Numbered from the stretch's first letter, positions 1-15,344 are shown. The stretch: DNA of 64,000 nucleotides from Eleginops maclovinus (GCF_036324505.1 NC_086356.1:19467528-19531527); one strand, 5' to 3'. A program made the numbers and translations. The notes: generated by a model from the letters alone, not told the origin.

Positions 1-369
1 ATATGAAAATTAGCAGAATAGTTGTAATTTGTAGCAACATGAATACAACATGCTCATTCTGAAACTAAATGTTGATTGCTGTTTCTGAATTTGAGGGGAA
101 GTTTAAGTTAATTTTCCCACTTACTGTAAGTACTCTTCCCAAATTTCCTACACCTTATCATACAAAGTAAATGAAAGTGAAACAAAATGCTTGTTTCCAT
201 GCCGTAATCCTGATCTGTTCAACACGTTATGGGTTCTTCCTTTATATGCTACACCCTAACAACAACTTCCATAAAAATTGGGCCAGTATTTTCCAGATAG
301 TCTTACAAACCAACAGACAAACATAACAGAAACATGACCTCCTTCTTGCCAGAGGTAATTAGCACATCA

Positions 370-503
<134 letters not shown>

Positions 504-1849
504 TCCTTTGTCCATGGACCCTGCTTTTCACACCAACACAACATTACATACTTTCTATCGCTCTTAGCTGCTTGTCCTCTCATTTGAAAGATAACCTCAT
601 TTGTAGAAAGCCCCCCCCAAAGTCAAGCTCATACAAAACACACTTCCATTATGTGTGTTTCCTGAACTATCCTGTGTGTATTAGTGTCTGATTCCAGTGA
701 GACACAGTGGAAGGGGGAGATGCCCCGGGAACAGGAGCCGAGCTGGGATCAACCAGAGGACAGGGGTTAATATAATTATCCTGCTAAAACCTTGAGACTG
801 AAAGAACATCATTAGTCATAGAGAGGGGAGAATTGCCCGAGCCGCCGGCCAGAGGAGGAGAAGGAAAGCTTCAAAAACACACCAGTGCAGTTAGCAAGAC
901 AATTAGCACAAGGACTAAAACTTGGGGGTCTTTGTGTGAAAAAACCCAGGGAGGACAGTGTTTACCCGTGCCCTGAGCTGCAGCAGAGAACGCCTTGCAT
1001 GCTCACTAATTATGATATTTTGCTCAATATAAGTGAATTAGTTGTGGTGAAAGTGTTTAGAGATTACATTAATATATGAACTGAACACATAATGATACTC
1101 TTGTGTAGCTAGAGCCCCACATTTTTTTAGTAATTATTGAAATGACATCTGGTTTGTGAAGATTTAATTTGAAGCTGTAGCGAATGAAGGACTTCATAGT
1201 TTTCTGTGAATATGCTTAGTGGCAAGCAAATGAATGGATGGGTAATAAAGCACAGCTCTTCAGACGTGTGCCATTTAGGTCCCAGAGTAGAGTTATTCCC
1301 AAGAGCAATTCAATGATCAGCTAGGAAAGTTCAATCTGTCGAGTGCAGATCTTCAGCAGGTGTTGAATCTGACTCAATTGTCCTTCTCTGGTCCAAGATA
1401 ATGTCTCACCCTGATGAGATGTGCTGCACCTCTGTGGGAATGATTGGAAAATGACTTGGGAAAATGTGAAACATGCTAAGATAAAAAAAAAGTCTCAACT
1501 GTTTGGCTTTTGATGTAGCTCAAAAACTGACTTCCTGGGAAAAGTTGGATGTCATTTTAAACATATACTATGATCCACCAAAGTAAGGAATGATAGCAGA
1601 TAATAAATCTTTGCTAGGATGTCAGATTTTGAGCTACGTCAAAGGCCAAAATGTAGCCTGCAACAGTAAGACTAGTTTTTAGCATAGCATATTGCTGGAA
1701 ATGCCTATGTTTCCCAAATGTTGTTTTGACTTGAGAGTTTGTTCACAGGAATTATAAAACACCACATGAATGCAGCACAAATGCCCTCTTTGAAGGAATC
1801 GGTGGACAAACATTAAACTGCAGTAAAACAGTTTGTTTGGTCTTGACCT

Positions 1850-2279
1850 GAAGGGGCCCTATTATGCTTTTGGGGAGTTACCCTTTCCTGTAGTGTGTTT
1901 TTATAGGGCTTTATTCCCAAAGTCCAGAGGGAGTATCTCTCCAAAAAACTCACCCAACTGCCTGAAACACCTCCAATGGACTCATTTGTTTACTTCCACA
2001 ACACAGTGACATCACTATGTAACACATTTGCTTGTATTGGAAAGCGCTCCAACACATTCTACATCTTTAAGTGGTTGACTAATTACAACAGAGTCAACCA
2101 GCTAACCAATCAGAGCAGACTTGGCTCTGCTTTCAGACAGAGGGTGAAAAGAGTTATGCAGCACAGGCAGTATGAGAAAAATAAAGAGCTTTTTGAACAT
2201 TAAAGCATGGAGACATGTCCCAGTAGAGGAACTAAATACTGATATGAACCTGAAGAATAGCACAATAGTTCCTCTCTAA
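1850..2279 (+). mobile_element. TTAA-family inverted-repeat element, copy A (near full length)
   Basis: It starts with aaggggccctattatgc and runs through cctgtagtgtgtt, a segment ending 'tggactcatttgtttacttcc', the CCAAT-type motif aaccaatcagagcag, cagacagagggtgaaaagag, gagacatgtcccagtag and gatatgaacctga. It ends in a decayed inverse of the start. The same blocks recur in the same order at about ten other places in this window on both strands, which defines a repeat family. It encodes no protein. The best-preserved copies end in inverted repeats with TTAA outermost, which suggests a piggyBac-type non-autonomous element; the superfamily is inference. Confidence 0.75.
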
Positions 2280-4424
2280 CTAATGACTCAACTTGCCAAG
2301 GAAAAATTGACTTCAGACTTTCACCAGATGACCCATGTCTGCTTTGAAGATTTCATTAATTGGCTCCTTGGTGTTTTGTTCCTCACTCATTATTACAACA
2401 GTTTTGTGTTTTATTTCAAAATGTTTTCAAACTTTACAACGCCCAACACGACATCACCTGCTGTCTTGTTTAGTTGGACTAAAAACTTCCAGACTCCTCC
2501 TCGGCCCACTGTGGGACACTGTGGTAAAAGTGAACATCTCTGACATCAAAAACTGACTGATCACAGACACAGTTTGTTTGTTGTTCTCACACATGGACTG
2601 ATTGTCCGTGTCTCACACTGATGAGTTGTTTATCGGTTTCCATCCATGCCTCTGATGACAGCGACTGTAGAGTCTCTCGGTGTGTTTTTGAACACACTAT
2701 GACTGTAATAATGCTATGCTAATTAATGTGGCTGACTGAGAACAAACCATCTTTCCAAGGACACCCTCCCTCTACCTCATGTTCTCCCACTTACAATTCC
2801 CAGCATGCTTTTCAGCTTTAAAGCACGCTTGCGGTATCAAGAGATTCCCCTCTCACCAGATGCTGGGTAAGGCACAGAGCAGATTTCCTCATTGTATTTG
2901 TGAATTTAAAAGGATATTTATGGGATGAGTAAGAGGAGGGGTGGGAAGGTGGAGGAAGAAATCTATCGAAGAGGCAGGGGATGAAAAAAGAGACGTTCAT
3001 CTGTGAAACAAAAGACGAGGACTGAAAGGAAAACAAGCAAAATCGCTGACTTTAACTTTCTTTCCCTTCTGAGGGGAAATAAACTGTGATTATCAAATCA
3101 GTTACAACCATTGTGTCATAAATCATCTCATATGAGCGGAACAATGACACTTTCCTCATTGCGGTCCCTCAGCTTTCTGCATGCCTTTCTTTTCTGGGGA
3201 AGTGCTCATGAATGATTTAAAAAGTGATCTGTTTCCGAACCTCTGAGGAAGAGGAGATGGGAGAGGAGGAGTCTGAACGGTGTGGGGGGGAAGAGTGGGG
3301 GGGGGGGTTTCCTGCGAGAACACGCACGTTATCACACATCAAGCATGGATGGTATATTTCATTCATGAGGGAAAAGGTGGCAGCATTCAACTGCAAAGCG
3401 GTTTCCTCATGAAACAGAATAGACCAGGGTGAAAATGCAGAGCTTCTGTGGGGGGACTGTTCCTCTGCTCTGTGGTGGCCGTGTGAACCTGAGAATAATA
3501 TTTACAGAGCAACACACCTCACATCATTCATCACAAAATCACACACCCCAGCTAGTCCCATGAAACTTGGAGTTAATCCATCATCTGCCTCCCTCTTTCC
3601 TTTCTCTCCCTCTCCCCCTGATCCAGGCTTACACCTAGCATCCTCTCACCTTCACTCTGCCAAGGACACAAAAGAAAACTTTGGTGTAATTCAAAAAATA
3701 GTGGTGACAGTCTCCAAAGTCACTAAGACACAAAAAGACTGGAGGCTCCAAAAATGGAGCAGAGATGAAGCATCTGTTCTCCGGTTGAGATGATGGACAA
3801 GCCTGCAGGCAACAGAGCGTCCTCAATATCGGCCTGTCATCCTCACTCAGGCCTCCAGTAAAACAATAATCCTTTGGAACAGGTCACCATTCAGTCTAAT
3901 TAGTCCATCCTTCAGAAAACAGCATGACTGCTAAGGCACATATCAGGGTTACTGAAGGCTTGTGGTTACAAGTTTCATTGAGTATTTTTCTCTTACAACA
4001 AAATGATGGTTTAAATTAGTTTTCTAGTTAGACCAACACCACATAAATAAAGCCCTATTTCAAGGAGTTTGCAGGCAATGACATATGACATATTATGTAC
4101 ATTTTGTACAGACACAAGGCGGATAAATGAGTCAAGCAGGCATGAAACAACATGACCATGTAAAGACACACTGAATATCATTAGCATTCATACGGCTTGT
4201 TTTTCTGCCTGATCTGCCTCTAATTTATGTTCATTACTGGAAAAGAAAAAGTTGTTGATAAAAGATTTAGACAAGACCGGCACTATATCTGGAACAAATG
4301 TCGTCAAGGGTTAAAGCACACAGAACTAAATCACGTTATTGTTTCATACAGCTATTGTTGTATTCATATATGTAATCATTTGTCCTCATATTTAGCCAGG
4401 TCTGCAGGTCAGTCTGCTGTAGGG

Positions 4425-5150
4425 GTGAAAATGTTGATCGTTAGTAGGACCTCCACTTTGGTCTGGACTGAAATATCTTGGACATGTAGTGGCACAAAAT
4501 GTGGTTTCAGACGCTCATATTTTTTCAGATGATTTTTTATTTTTTCAAATTGAAGCATGAAGCTGACATTTGTAGGTTTGTTAATGTCCTAAAATTAATT
4601 GGACGCATTGTTTGAGATATTTATGTTTATTTTAGAAGGCAGTGATAGAACTCTGGTCATTCATTAACTTGTCATTTTCATGTTCTGATACTGTGGTTTA
4701 TGACCAAATACCTGCAAGAGTAATGACTGAAAAAGATAATAATCAAAAGCCTTAGTTTACATTTTTGTTGTGCCAGTATGGAGAGTTTAACAATTCATTT
4801 CTGAATGTTTTCTAGCAGTGCACTGTGATGCATTGGCAGTTTTAAAGATGTTTCGCAATTTCAGATTCTAGCATTTATACTCGTATCCTGCAGGAAGTAT
4901 TAACAATTTGTTATTAGCTTTTTGAATTAGCAACTATTAGCTTTTAAACCAGACAAAGATGGGGAACATGGTTAACGTTCTACCTGCTAGATATTAGCAT
5001 TAGCATTAAGTTTAGCATACAGGAAGCACATTTTCTAGGCAAATAATAACTTTCTATACTAAGAAGGTGAACATGGTAAAGGTTCTGCCTGCAAAGGATA
5101 TGAATGTTAGCCTTTAGGTTAAAACACCACTGTACAAACAACCTACAGCC
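4425..5150 (+). repeat. Degenerate teleost interspersed repeat (GTTAGCAT-rich type)
   Basis: It contains a chain of segments typical of a very common fish repeat: 'ttggtctggactgaaatat', 'gtttatgaccaaatacctgc', 'gatggggaacatggttaacg', 'ctacctgctagatattagca' and runs of 'ttagcattagcat'. A second, also decayed, copy lies at 44390-44660. The classification rests on remembered consensus words, so the borders are approximate. Confidence 0.55.
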
Positions 5151-7303
5151 TATTCAGAGCGTTCATTTACTGGTGTAGAATGTACAATTTACAGTAGAAG
5201 TTGTAAAAGGTGAATATTCCATGTGTTTTCGTAAACTCTAAAGAAATAGAGCTATTATCAGTAAAGAAGTGAAATAAATTCACTCCAGTTTGCTCAGAAT
5301 TAACATTGGCTACGCAACTTTCCGTTGGTGCTTTGCTGGTGTGTTTCTTTTATTCTAATTGTGGTTTGACTGGAATACAATGTTACATTTTTTACGGTTT
5401 GCTCGGTAGTTTTACAGTCCACAAAGAAAATAAATAAGAAATACAGCACTAATAATGACGATTTACGGCCTCAAACGAGGGCTCATTTTTTATAAACTAT
5501 TAACATGATTTAATAAAAATGTACATTTCTTGTTCACAATACGTTCAAATGTGAATTTCAATGACTAATTTAGCAAAAAGATTCAGTGATGCTGACATCA
5601 CCCACACCAGTGCTGTAATGTTGCCCATGTGCCGAGCGCTTCTTCACTCAGCAGACTGATGTCGGGGGAGTAAGACTCACTCATACTTGGCTTCTCTTAA
5701 ATGTCATTCTTCCCCCGTCAGCCAATCAAATCAAACAGAGAGGTCGGGGAGAAAGAGACCTGATGCTGCAGCGATTACCAGCCGGGAGAGGAAAACTTCC
5801 CCCTCATGCTGCTCCGTCTCCTGCTCCCCGTCTTGGCCCTAATCCACTTAGTTGGTTCTTCCTGAGCTTACAGCCTTTCCTTTATTCCATTATAAAGACC
5901 CACCGTACGACCTGCTGCTTATTCCATTAAAAAGGGCCCAATCCATGACCCCACGTCTAATCCATAATGCAGACTACAGGCTGGCCTGCAGTCAACGCCA
6001 CAGTCCGGCTGACAGATGGGACAGAGGGGACAGAAATGGAGGTCCAATGAATGAAGGGGAATTTGAGAGCTGCGCTTATGAGTTAAGCTTCCCGGTGAAT
6101 ATGATTTCCCTGATGTAAATGATGATAGAGTTGAGGCTTTGCCACTCTATCTTTGATGGCTGGAGATGGCTTTCACAAGGCCCATCAGTGATATGGAAAT
6201 GTCCACATCTAAAGGGTTTGAATAGAGCCTGTAAAATGAGCATGAAGCCAGAGGCTTTTCAAAACCCAGAACACCTTGGCTCGGAGTTTGCATTGTAGTC
6301 AGTAATGTAGCTCATTACAGTTCACCTTGGCAGAACTTTGCAACACAGAGTGAGCAATGCTGAATCATACAATAATCTAATAAATCGAATACAGTTTTAC
6401 TTTGCCTCTGTTTGACCTTCTCCTCTTCAAAATCCTTGCTGCCCCTCTGGCTACCCTCTACCTTAAACGCCCTCTCACAAGTGTTTTCATCGCGTCCACA
6501 AATCTAAATGTACAACCTCCCTCCTATCAAACCCTGTGTTTGCACTTAATGGGCTATCAGGTTACGTATTTATTGATAAAGCAGCACTATTTATCCCTGA
6601 GTACCTGCATTACTGCGTACCTGCGCCAGCTCTTTAGAGACTCTGACAATGCATATAAAAGAAGAGACACTGCCCATAGCAGTAACATGATGATAAAAAA
6701 GGGCCTTTTTTTGGCATGTCCGTCCAGGCTCAACTCAGGTCATTAAGGAGACTTAACTAATAATAATTACTTTCTCTAGGTTCAGCCAGAGAGCCACAGC
6801 TTGAGGCCCGAGGACACACAATACGGCCAGGAAGTGACTACAACCCTCTCTCCATCGATAACACCAGCATATCTCATTACTGCCGCGACCTTAGGTACAC
6901 TGCCATTCGGTCTTGATCATATAAAACCCATTTCAGTGCTGTATCCCCGTTGGAGCAGCAGCTGAGAAGAATATTCATTATTCAAATTTTAAGCATTGGA
7001 AATCCCAATATGTTACTAAGGCCAGATGAGATGAGATGAAATAGCTTAGCCTTTTGTCCAGGGAACATTGACTAATCGTCTCGCTCCCCCAAAATCAATT
7101 TCCCAGCCGTAAGCATCAGACACTCTTGATTGTACTGTACTGTTGAAGACCCCCCACCCACTATCACCTAATACTCCTGCAGGCCGCCCAGAATAACTTA
7201 TTGATTAGTGATTATGTTACGGGAGGTGTGGGTGGCCGGGGGCGGAAGACGGACTGGCCTCGGTCATCTCCACAGGAGCTAAATTTGGGTTCCTCTGTTA
7301 CCA

Positions 7304-7866
7304 GATCCAGCACACACTGACACTATCTGCAGCTGCCACTAACCACCAGCCGAGATGCTTTTTTTCATGGAGTGTTTCAAGCAAAGCAGCACAGCAGGGA
7401 ATCTGAGACACATGATCAAATCTTAGATGTGGTGCACTTGTGGACTGCTAAATACATGAAATAAGCACAAATATTTCAAAACATTGGTATGGTTGATGAT
7501 TAAATTAGCTGCTTCAGGTGGAGGTGGAGGTTGACCCCCAAGGTATCGCTGCCTCTCACTCTGATTAATGCGTGATGAATTGTAGTGCTAAGATGTAAAT
7601 AGAAATTATTCTTTTTTTATTTCGACATTCCCACACATTTTTGTCTCCATAGTTTAAATTTTGTTTTTCCTAGACTTTTTATCAAAAAAAAATGCTGCTG
7701 GCATGATGATTGGCCAGCTAGTGTATTTTGCATCATTCCATGTTGTATGCTTATCGTCATGTTTGTTGGTTATACCGAAATTCCCATTGTGAGATTGGAT
7801 CTTTAAATCATTGTATCTGATTTTGCCACCACTGACTTGGGTTGCCCGACCTTTAATGCCGCAGCT
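7304..7866. repeat. Old tandem duplication, unit 1
   Basis: The block gatccagcacacactgacac, the motif 'gccactaaccaccagcc', the stretch around 'agcacagcagggaatctgag', 'ttagatgtggtgcact', 'aagcacaaatatttcaaaac' and 'ggttgatgattaaattagct' recur in the same order at 7867-8170. Its second half (around 'ggccagctagtgtattttgc' and 'attcccattgtgag') recurs at 9480-9810. This points to a tandem duplication of about 560 bp that was later split by insertions in the second unit. No coding potential is seen. Confidence 0.85.
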
Positions 7867-8242
7867 CGATCCAGCACACACTGACACTCTCTGCAGGTGC
7901 CACTAACCACCAGCCCTCTCTTTGGGTGAGGAGAGGAAATTAGGAAAGTGAGGAGACATTTTTTGGGAGGGTTTCAAGCAAAGCGGCACAGCAGGGAATC
8001 TGAGACGATTGATCAAGTCTTAGATGTGGTGCACTCGCAGACTGCTAAATAAATAAAATAAGCACAAATATTTCAAAACAGGTTTGGTTGATGATTAAAT
8101 TAGCTGGTTCTGTGGAGGTTGTGGCGTGGCGATGGACTGTTTCACCCCCGGAGTACGCTGCCTCTCTCTCTGATTCTGTGCTGAGCCTGAAAAGTGTCTA
8201 TGATCAATACCTGCAGGCCCTTTCCACAGTGCCAGAGGGCCA

Positions 8243-8342
<100 letters not shown>

Positions 8343-8819
8343 GTCAGCATTCACTCAGGACTTCATCAAACAACCCCCCATACTTCGAATCCACACACAC
8401 ACATACACACCCACAGTCGCTCATTTTCACTTTCCATCCTTCTCACACACACCATCCCTTACACACACACACACGCGCATTCCAGGCCATCCCAACACGG
8501 ATGTTAAATACCATTCAAATGTCAGCCTCCCGTATTGATTGGAATGATAATTCTGAAAGGTAGGAGAGATGGCTTGTTGATGCTAAGCAGGGCGCGTGAC
8601 GGCCCTGAACATCCTTCACTGTCACAAAGTTGCCATGTAAGGGTTCCCGGCCCCGCTGGCAGAGAGCGGATCGTGGTTTACGTTAGACCACCGAGGCTGT
8701 GTGTTTCTGTCATTAATCATTGTCCTCACGGGCCGAGAGACAGGACGGGCAGGATTCATGTTCAGAGAGAGAGGGAGGGTCACTTTAACGCCCCTAGATC
8801 AGAGACAGGGAGTGTTTCT

Positions 8820-8928
<109 letters not shown>

Positions 8929-9995
8929 CAACGTCAGGTGGGTTTACTTTGCATGTTATGTTTGAGAATACATTCTACAACATATGGCTGCTTTTGTTTA
9001 AAGTAAATTCTGCTAAATGTATCGTTTAATAGAGATTAGTTTTGGATGGTGTCAATTAATTCCATGACTGATTTTGGTAATTTGAACAGTTTTTTGTCTT
9101 TTATGTGACAATATCCATTATTTTAGGGGATATTTAAAAAAAATTAGTCTACTTAATCTGTAAAAAGACAAGTATTCCACTAACACCTGCAGTAGTGGTA
9201 CCTGCTGTAGCCATGAAGACAGTTTCATCTATTCATTTTTAATCTGTAACATTTTTGCTGCTTTCTTTGTTCATGTTTCTGAAAACTTTAAAACAACATA
9301 ACTCTGTAAATACTTTTAGCTGTGTACTTCCTACTGAAGAAATTGTCCCGGATGGTTTTCTTTCCTGACACCTTTGTGTATTGTATGTCACAATATGTGC
9401 GATAGGTGTAAAAAGATATTGGTTGCAATCTGTGTCAGATTGTAGGAAATCAATTCTAGGCATGTTAGAGAATAAAGGTGTGATGAATGCGTGGTGAATC
9501 CTAGCTCTACGATGTAATTGGAATAAAAGTAAACGAGTAGAGGCTCATATCGTCCCATATAATCCAATGCAGCTTCCACATTCCCACAGATTGTTTCACT
9601 TTTGTCTGTGTGTGCTTTTCCTAGACTGTAATTAAAAAAGGGTGCCTGCATTTGCCAGCTAGTGTATTTTGCATAATCTAAAGACGTATTTTGATTTATT
9701 TGTTTGTAGACTTTGGAAATACTGGCATTCCCATTGTGAAAATGTGTTACTTAAGTTCTTGGATCTGAAATTTGTGACAAGCGACTTTGGTTGCCAAGCA
9801 TTTTAAAGCTACAACCGGAATATCACACAACATTATTCACACATTATAATTTAACTGAATCATTTTGTGCTGATTTCTTCTTCCTGTACATTCTTTCACA
9901 GTTATAGATAACATTGCGTGGTTCAAGTTCCAAGTGAAATACACCTGAGGTAGAACTAGTGAACATACAGCAAGCAAGTTGACTTTGACCCTCAC

Positions 9996-10639
9996 CTTGC
10001 AGGTACTTCGATGTTGGAGATGGCATAGAAGTACTTAAGCAGGTTGTCTCTCTGGACGTAGGTGCCTCCGAGGGCGGGCCTGAGCAGCCTCATCCTCAGG
10101 TTGGTGAAGGTGAAGAAGTCTCTCAAACCCTTCATACTTTCCATGCGGGTGTACAGGCTGTCCATGTTCTGCAGCCGCGACCCTGCGAACACGGCGAAAC
10201 GAGCCCGCACCTCGAACTTCACGTTCTTGTCGTTCTTGGAGCCGACCCAGCGTGAGTACTGCTCAGTGCAGATGACCCGCGTGATGTTGGCGGGAGAGAG
10301 GTCGTGCACGCGTTTGGGCGGCATGTTGAAGGCGTCCATGCAATCGTCGGCGTAGTACTGGTAGGGCTGCCAGGAGCGGCCATGGTCCATGGACTTATCC
10401 AGAACCATGATGGTGGGGCGGCCGTACTCGAAGGTGATCTGGACGTCATCGGAGAGCTCCAGGCTCTTGTTCCAGGACATGCTGATGTTTGCCAGCAGGG
10501 GCTCGGGGTGGCGTCTCCATGTGACCGTCTGCCAGTATGTGAGCAGGCCGGTGCGCTCTTTGTCCTGCATCAGCTGAGGGGGGTGGGCCAAGTCCGGGTT
10601 AGAGGCATCGCACTCATCACTGCACAGATATGGGTTCTC
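9996..10639 (-). CDS. ntng2: ntng2 (netrin-G2), second coding exon: main part of laminin N-terminal (domain VI)
   Basis: This exon of 644 bases encodes the bulk of the laminin N-terminal domain, which in netrin-Gs binds the NGL partner. The acceptor is ctcctgtag|GAG at 10640/10639. The peptide opens [17 protein letters not shown], then [74 protein letters not shown] and [10 protein letters not shown]. It ends at GCAAG|GTGAGG (9996/9995), leaving a phase-2 codon whose next exon should begin the first laminin-EGF repeat. [15 protein letters not shown] and GGTYVQ are netrin-G2-like, not netrin-G1-like. N-glycosylation sequons are visible at NIS, NKS and NIT. There are no frameshifts or stops, and the GC content is clearly higher than in the flanks. 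The laminin-EGF exon was not found between 1 and 9990, so it lies further left. Confidence 0.96.
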
Positions 10640-10769
10640 CTACAGGAGAGAGGTGAAAGCAGAGCAATATTGCATCAGTAAGGCTTCTTAATGATAATAC
10701 CTATTTTGAGATAAGTGAGTCTATTTCTCAGTGTGTTCACTGAACTTAAATAATGTAAACGTATACATT

Positions 10770-10797
10770 TATACTGTTCAAAAGTTTGGAATCACCT
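10770..10797. mobile_element. Tc1-like terminal inverted repeat remnant
   Basis: The words 'atactgttcaaaagtttgga' and 'atcacct' match the end sequence of a common fish Tc1-type element (a variant of the CTGTTCAAAAGTTTGG end). No matching second end or transposase is seen nearby, so this is a solo remnant just inside the intron from the exon at 9996-10639. Confidence 0.55.
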
Positions 10798-12164
10798 GCT
10801 ATATTTACAACAGATAAAAGTATAATTCAGACACAAAATATAGCATAGTTTTATATTTATGTTTTTCTTTGGACCCTCTGCCATCTACTCACTGGTTAGA
10901 GTGAAGAGATATAAACTGTGATTTGTTAGTCCGTAGCATTTCAAGCTAATGCTCTCTATCCAATACTGCTGACCCTAAAATGAACAGTTTTTATTTGGGA
11001 ATTTGAATAAAAGGCATCATTGTGCACTTGACACTGGGACAGGAAGCTGCTTCTATTTAAATCTGTATAACTTTCTCTTGCCAAATCTATGCGATTTCTT
11101 CTCGTTAAACTGGTGCTAAAAGGCAGCTTTGTCTCTTTCTGCCCTTCACATTGACACCCTTTGTGAAGCCATGAACATAGTATCTTTCTCAATGAACAAA
11201 ACATATGAAGTCCTCTCAGCAGTCTGACAACCAAGCTTTTGAAGCAGAAAAAACACATATTTAGTAAATGCTAGCAAGTGTTGCTAACTAGTTCAATAAC
11301 TAAACAAGCTGCAAACTCAAAGACAGACAAGGGGACAAAATAAATCTATACCCAGCTTCCAACACTCTTTGTGCGTTGTGTCCGTCACATTTTTTGTGAG
11401 TACCCATCAGGTTCAGAGCCCACAGCAGACCACACACTATATTTTGCACTGCAAACCAAAAGCTGCTGCACTTTCTTGTTGTGAGTTATTGGTGTTTTTG
11501 GCAAACATTATATAATCATCATATAAACTGATATAATGATGGTCAGGGTTAATATTGGAGTGTATAAAATCTTTTGATCGTTCATATTTCCCTGTAAAAA
11601 ATGGCAATTAATCAAATTAGTACAAAGTAATTGCCAGACAGTGAACATGTGTCCCTGCGGCACTTACCTGCTTTACACATTTGATAATCCAGCCTCACGC
11701 AGTCACTTTGTCTAAATGTAATTAAAATGTCTCAATTCCTGGGAGAACTAAATGTCTTGCAGCAAAACGTTTAGCTCTAGAGTGGATTTGTAGATGCAGC
11801 CTCTGATAAGGGAAGTATAAGCTATCTTAAGCAGAGGAATCACAATTCCTTCCTGCTAATCTTTTGTGTAGTGTGGATGTACATCTTCATTTCATCATGT
11901 CATTCAATAAACCCACAAAGGAAGTCGTGGATCTAATGAGTGCTTTCCTCTGGCCACCAATGCACCGAGGGACAGAGAGCTTAAAAGTAAACTTGCCAAA
12001 CAGCACAACAGGAAGTGTGAAGGTCAAGAGGATTGTGCATCATCACTGTCTTTGCATAGACAGCAGAGTGCTGCTGCACTTTTAACTCCAGAGAATTGAT
12101 CCGCCTCTAAAAGTGATGCCAAGACTTTCAACCCCCTCTACAGATCTCTGAAGTCAACAGGATT

Positions 12165-12310
<146 letters not shown>

Positions 12311-15300
12311 TTTCCACCTGCACTAAGGAATGCCTCTTAGCATCTCCCTTTCCTAACAAGGAGACTAATTCATTATCAGCTCGCACCTCCCATGACTTTT
12401 AATTGAGAGTTTTTGAACTTTAAAATAAAATACTTCCCCTCGGATAACTTTCCCAGCATCCCTAATTCTGGCCCATCATATTGAGACATTTGCAGACATT
12501 TCAGTCAGTTTGATGGAGCTTACTGTTGTAATCCGGTTGTCTGACATCTTGATCACACCACAGAAGTTCAATATTTACAGAAAGAAATCCCCGAGATCCT
12601 CACAGCCATCTCTCCTGGTGCTTCATTGGCAAAAACCAGCCCAGACGCTGTTTGGATTGTATCACATTCAGAAGGCTCGTGGTGCCCTCAGGATGTACTA
12701 ATTAACTGATAAGGAGTCATTATTTTGTCTGATAATCAGTGACTCATTCATTGTATCAAAGGGGTTATTATTTGTGTACTTTGTCAAGTAAAGCCACCGG
12801 CTTATTTCATTTGCGGCAGACCAAACTGCTATTTTGGCCTTAAAAGGTTCAGTTATAGATCGATATATTTAATTTTCCAGGCAGTTTTCTACTCTAAATA
12901 CAATTGATCAATTCAGTTAAGGTTGCTTATTAGCTGCTGATGCCTGTAACGCTTTTTTGTTTGTTTTTTACACCTAACTGATTACATTTCATAGCTGTTA
13001 TCCTTCTTCTTTTATTTATTAGGAATCCAATAGTCTTTCTAAATGTTACTGCATTCTTAACAAGCTCCTGATGTAGTGCAGAGTGTGTCTTAAAATATCC
13101 TCATTTCTTCTTGCACCTCCACCTCCTTCTTCCTCCCCTTTCTTCTCTGTTTTGTTCCTTTTATTGTTTTGATGTTGGTGATATTACTGCTTCTGTTTGT
13201 AATGTTTAAGACTGCGACTAGCTCATCCGGAAATGCTATTTGGTAAAGTAATGGAAACAACATTAAAAATAACTACACAAAAAAGCATTCACCTGAATAA
13301 ATATTATACATTATTCTGTTTAAAAGAAATCCAGTTTGGTGTGTTGCTGACTTTGAGTACTAGCCTATATTTATCAAACGTTAAAACATTAAACTTAGAA
13401 AATATTAAAACTGTGAAAAATTATGTTTTTAAAGAAACTCCTAATTTACGAGCAGCTCTGAGGCATTGATCGATAATAGTATAGCATTAACAGCCAATCC
13501 AAAACAAGGATACACTTTATATGCTTTTTATCCTTTGCATTTAACTACAGAATTATAATCTATGAAATTCTGTGAAATCCTTAATATCTGAGGTAACAAT
13601 TAACAATATAATGTTTTTCCGAAATGGAAAATGGTGAGAAATTAATATGATTAAATAATGGCTCTTTTGCTGAATTGGAAACTAATAGTAGAAACAATTA
13701 GCTTTATCACATTGTCAGGTACATACAGTTGAGATGCATGAAAAAGGGAAACTTAGATGACACATGAAGTCAACATCATCACTTGAAATACTGCCAATAC
13801 TATATCAGTTAGGATCTGTTTAAGTCCCCAGACTCCATTGACAAAGATGCTCATTTTAACTAAAGCAGGACATAGTGCGGCGCTGTCAAGATTTGTTCAT
13901 CTGTTTTTGTTAGTGACTTTGGTGAATCTTAAATAACCATTTAAAACAGCAAAGCCACACAATAACACCAAAAAACGAACCAATCAGTGCAGAGGTGGAC
14001 ATGCAACCCCTGTGCTCTGCATGTTAAATTGCTGGTTTTGTGAATGGAGTCTGGTGGTGTTGAAGAGACCATAAGTAAGTTCTAGCTTCCAATTGCAAAA
14101 GGCTGTCTGAGGACAAGGTGCTTAAAATATTGAAAATAGAGCACACACTTAAAATGGTTTTACGTAATACATTTAGCTGTTGCAGTAACTTCTGTCTTGA
14201 GCACCTTTGCGATATACAAGCATTTTGAATCCCTAAGAAGTTAAATTAAAGGCTTTTAGTTTAAAGGTTAATAAAATGTACTTTATATTCCTCTTAATGA
14301 TCAAGTTTGATATTAAGCAGTTGAAGATAAATGCAGGCCCTGATGATATTACACTTGATTAATGTGCTTTTTCCCTGATAATGTCTAGAGACTTCTTAAC
14401 AATATCTAACATTAAACTCCACAAGATTCACCAAAGAAAGTCTTAGTGGGCGAAAAAACTGGCAATATCTTTTTTTAATGTTTTATGATTCATCCTCATT
14501 CTGATAAGACTGATACATAATACTAATTCGCCTACATAGCCATTTATCAAATAATTGCTATGACTAGGGATACTGACATTGCACTGAGAATATGATTTAC
14601 ACAAATTGATGTAATGTATGATTTAATATAATGCTGATTTAAGATCGGCACAGCAGAATGACATTGCATAATGACTGTTTAAGTGATATTCTCTCAAAAA
14701 GATATCCTTCTGGTACCTCAAAATTGCCCCTTAAGTTACTTTAAGTAAGTGAGGTATTTGGAAAAGTTTGACAGTCATTGTCAGGATAGTTGTGTGTATT
14801 CAGCCATGTTTAGGAGGAAATATGAGAGGAGTATGAAGTCTGAGAGAGACTGGATGTTTTGAGAAGTTTCTATAGATGTTTTAATACTTTTCTATTGTTG
14901 CTAACATGAATTCAGGCTCCTACAGTAACCTACAAAGGCTGATTGTCCAATTCTCAAAGATGCTGGATGGAGTATCACTCTAAACAGCAGTTTCTCCAGT
15001 ATGATGTAAGAGCTAACGTGAAAGCAATACTGCATAATATCGATATGCAGTGCAAGCACAGATCATATGTCACAGCCTCTTTTCAGATGCTCACTTTTAT
15101 CACGACTTATTGCCAGGAAGCGGCAGACAAGCGCTGCCTTTTGTATAAAGCCATCAGACAGTACCACGGTGGAGGGAGACGAGCAGTCAGTCAAACGCAC
15201 TCTAGCGGTCTGCTAACAAAAGCAAAAGTTACAATCCTGCGAGGCCGAGAATATAAATCATCTGATTTATGGTGACAACGCGGAGTGGGAAAAGTCCAAA

Positions 15301-15344
15301 CATAAGCAAACGCTGAGCCGGTGCTGAGGGAGGCTGTGCAGAGG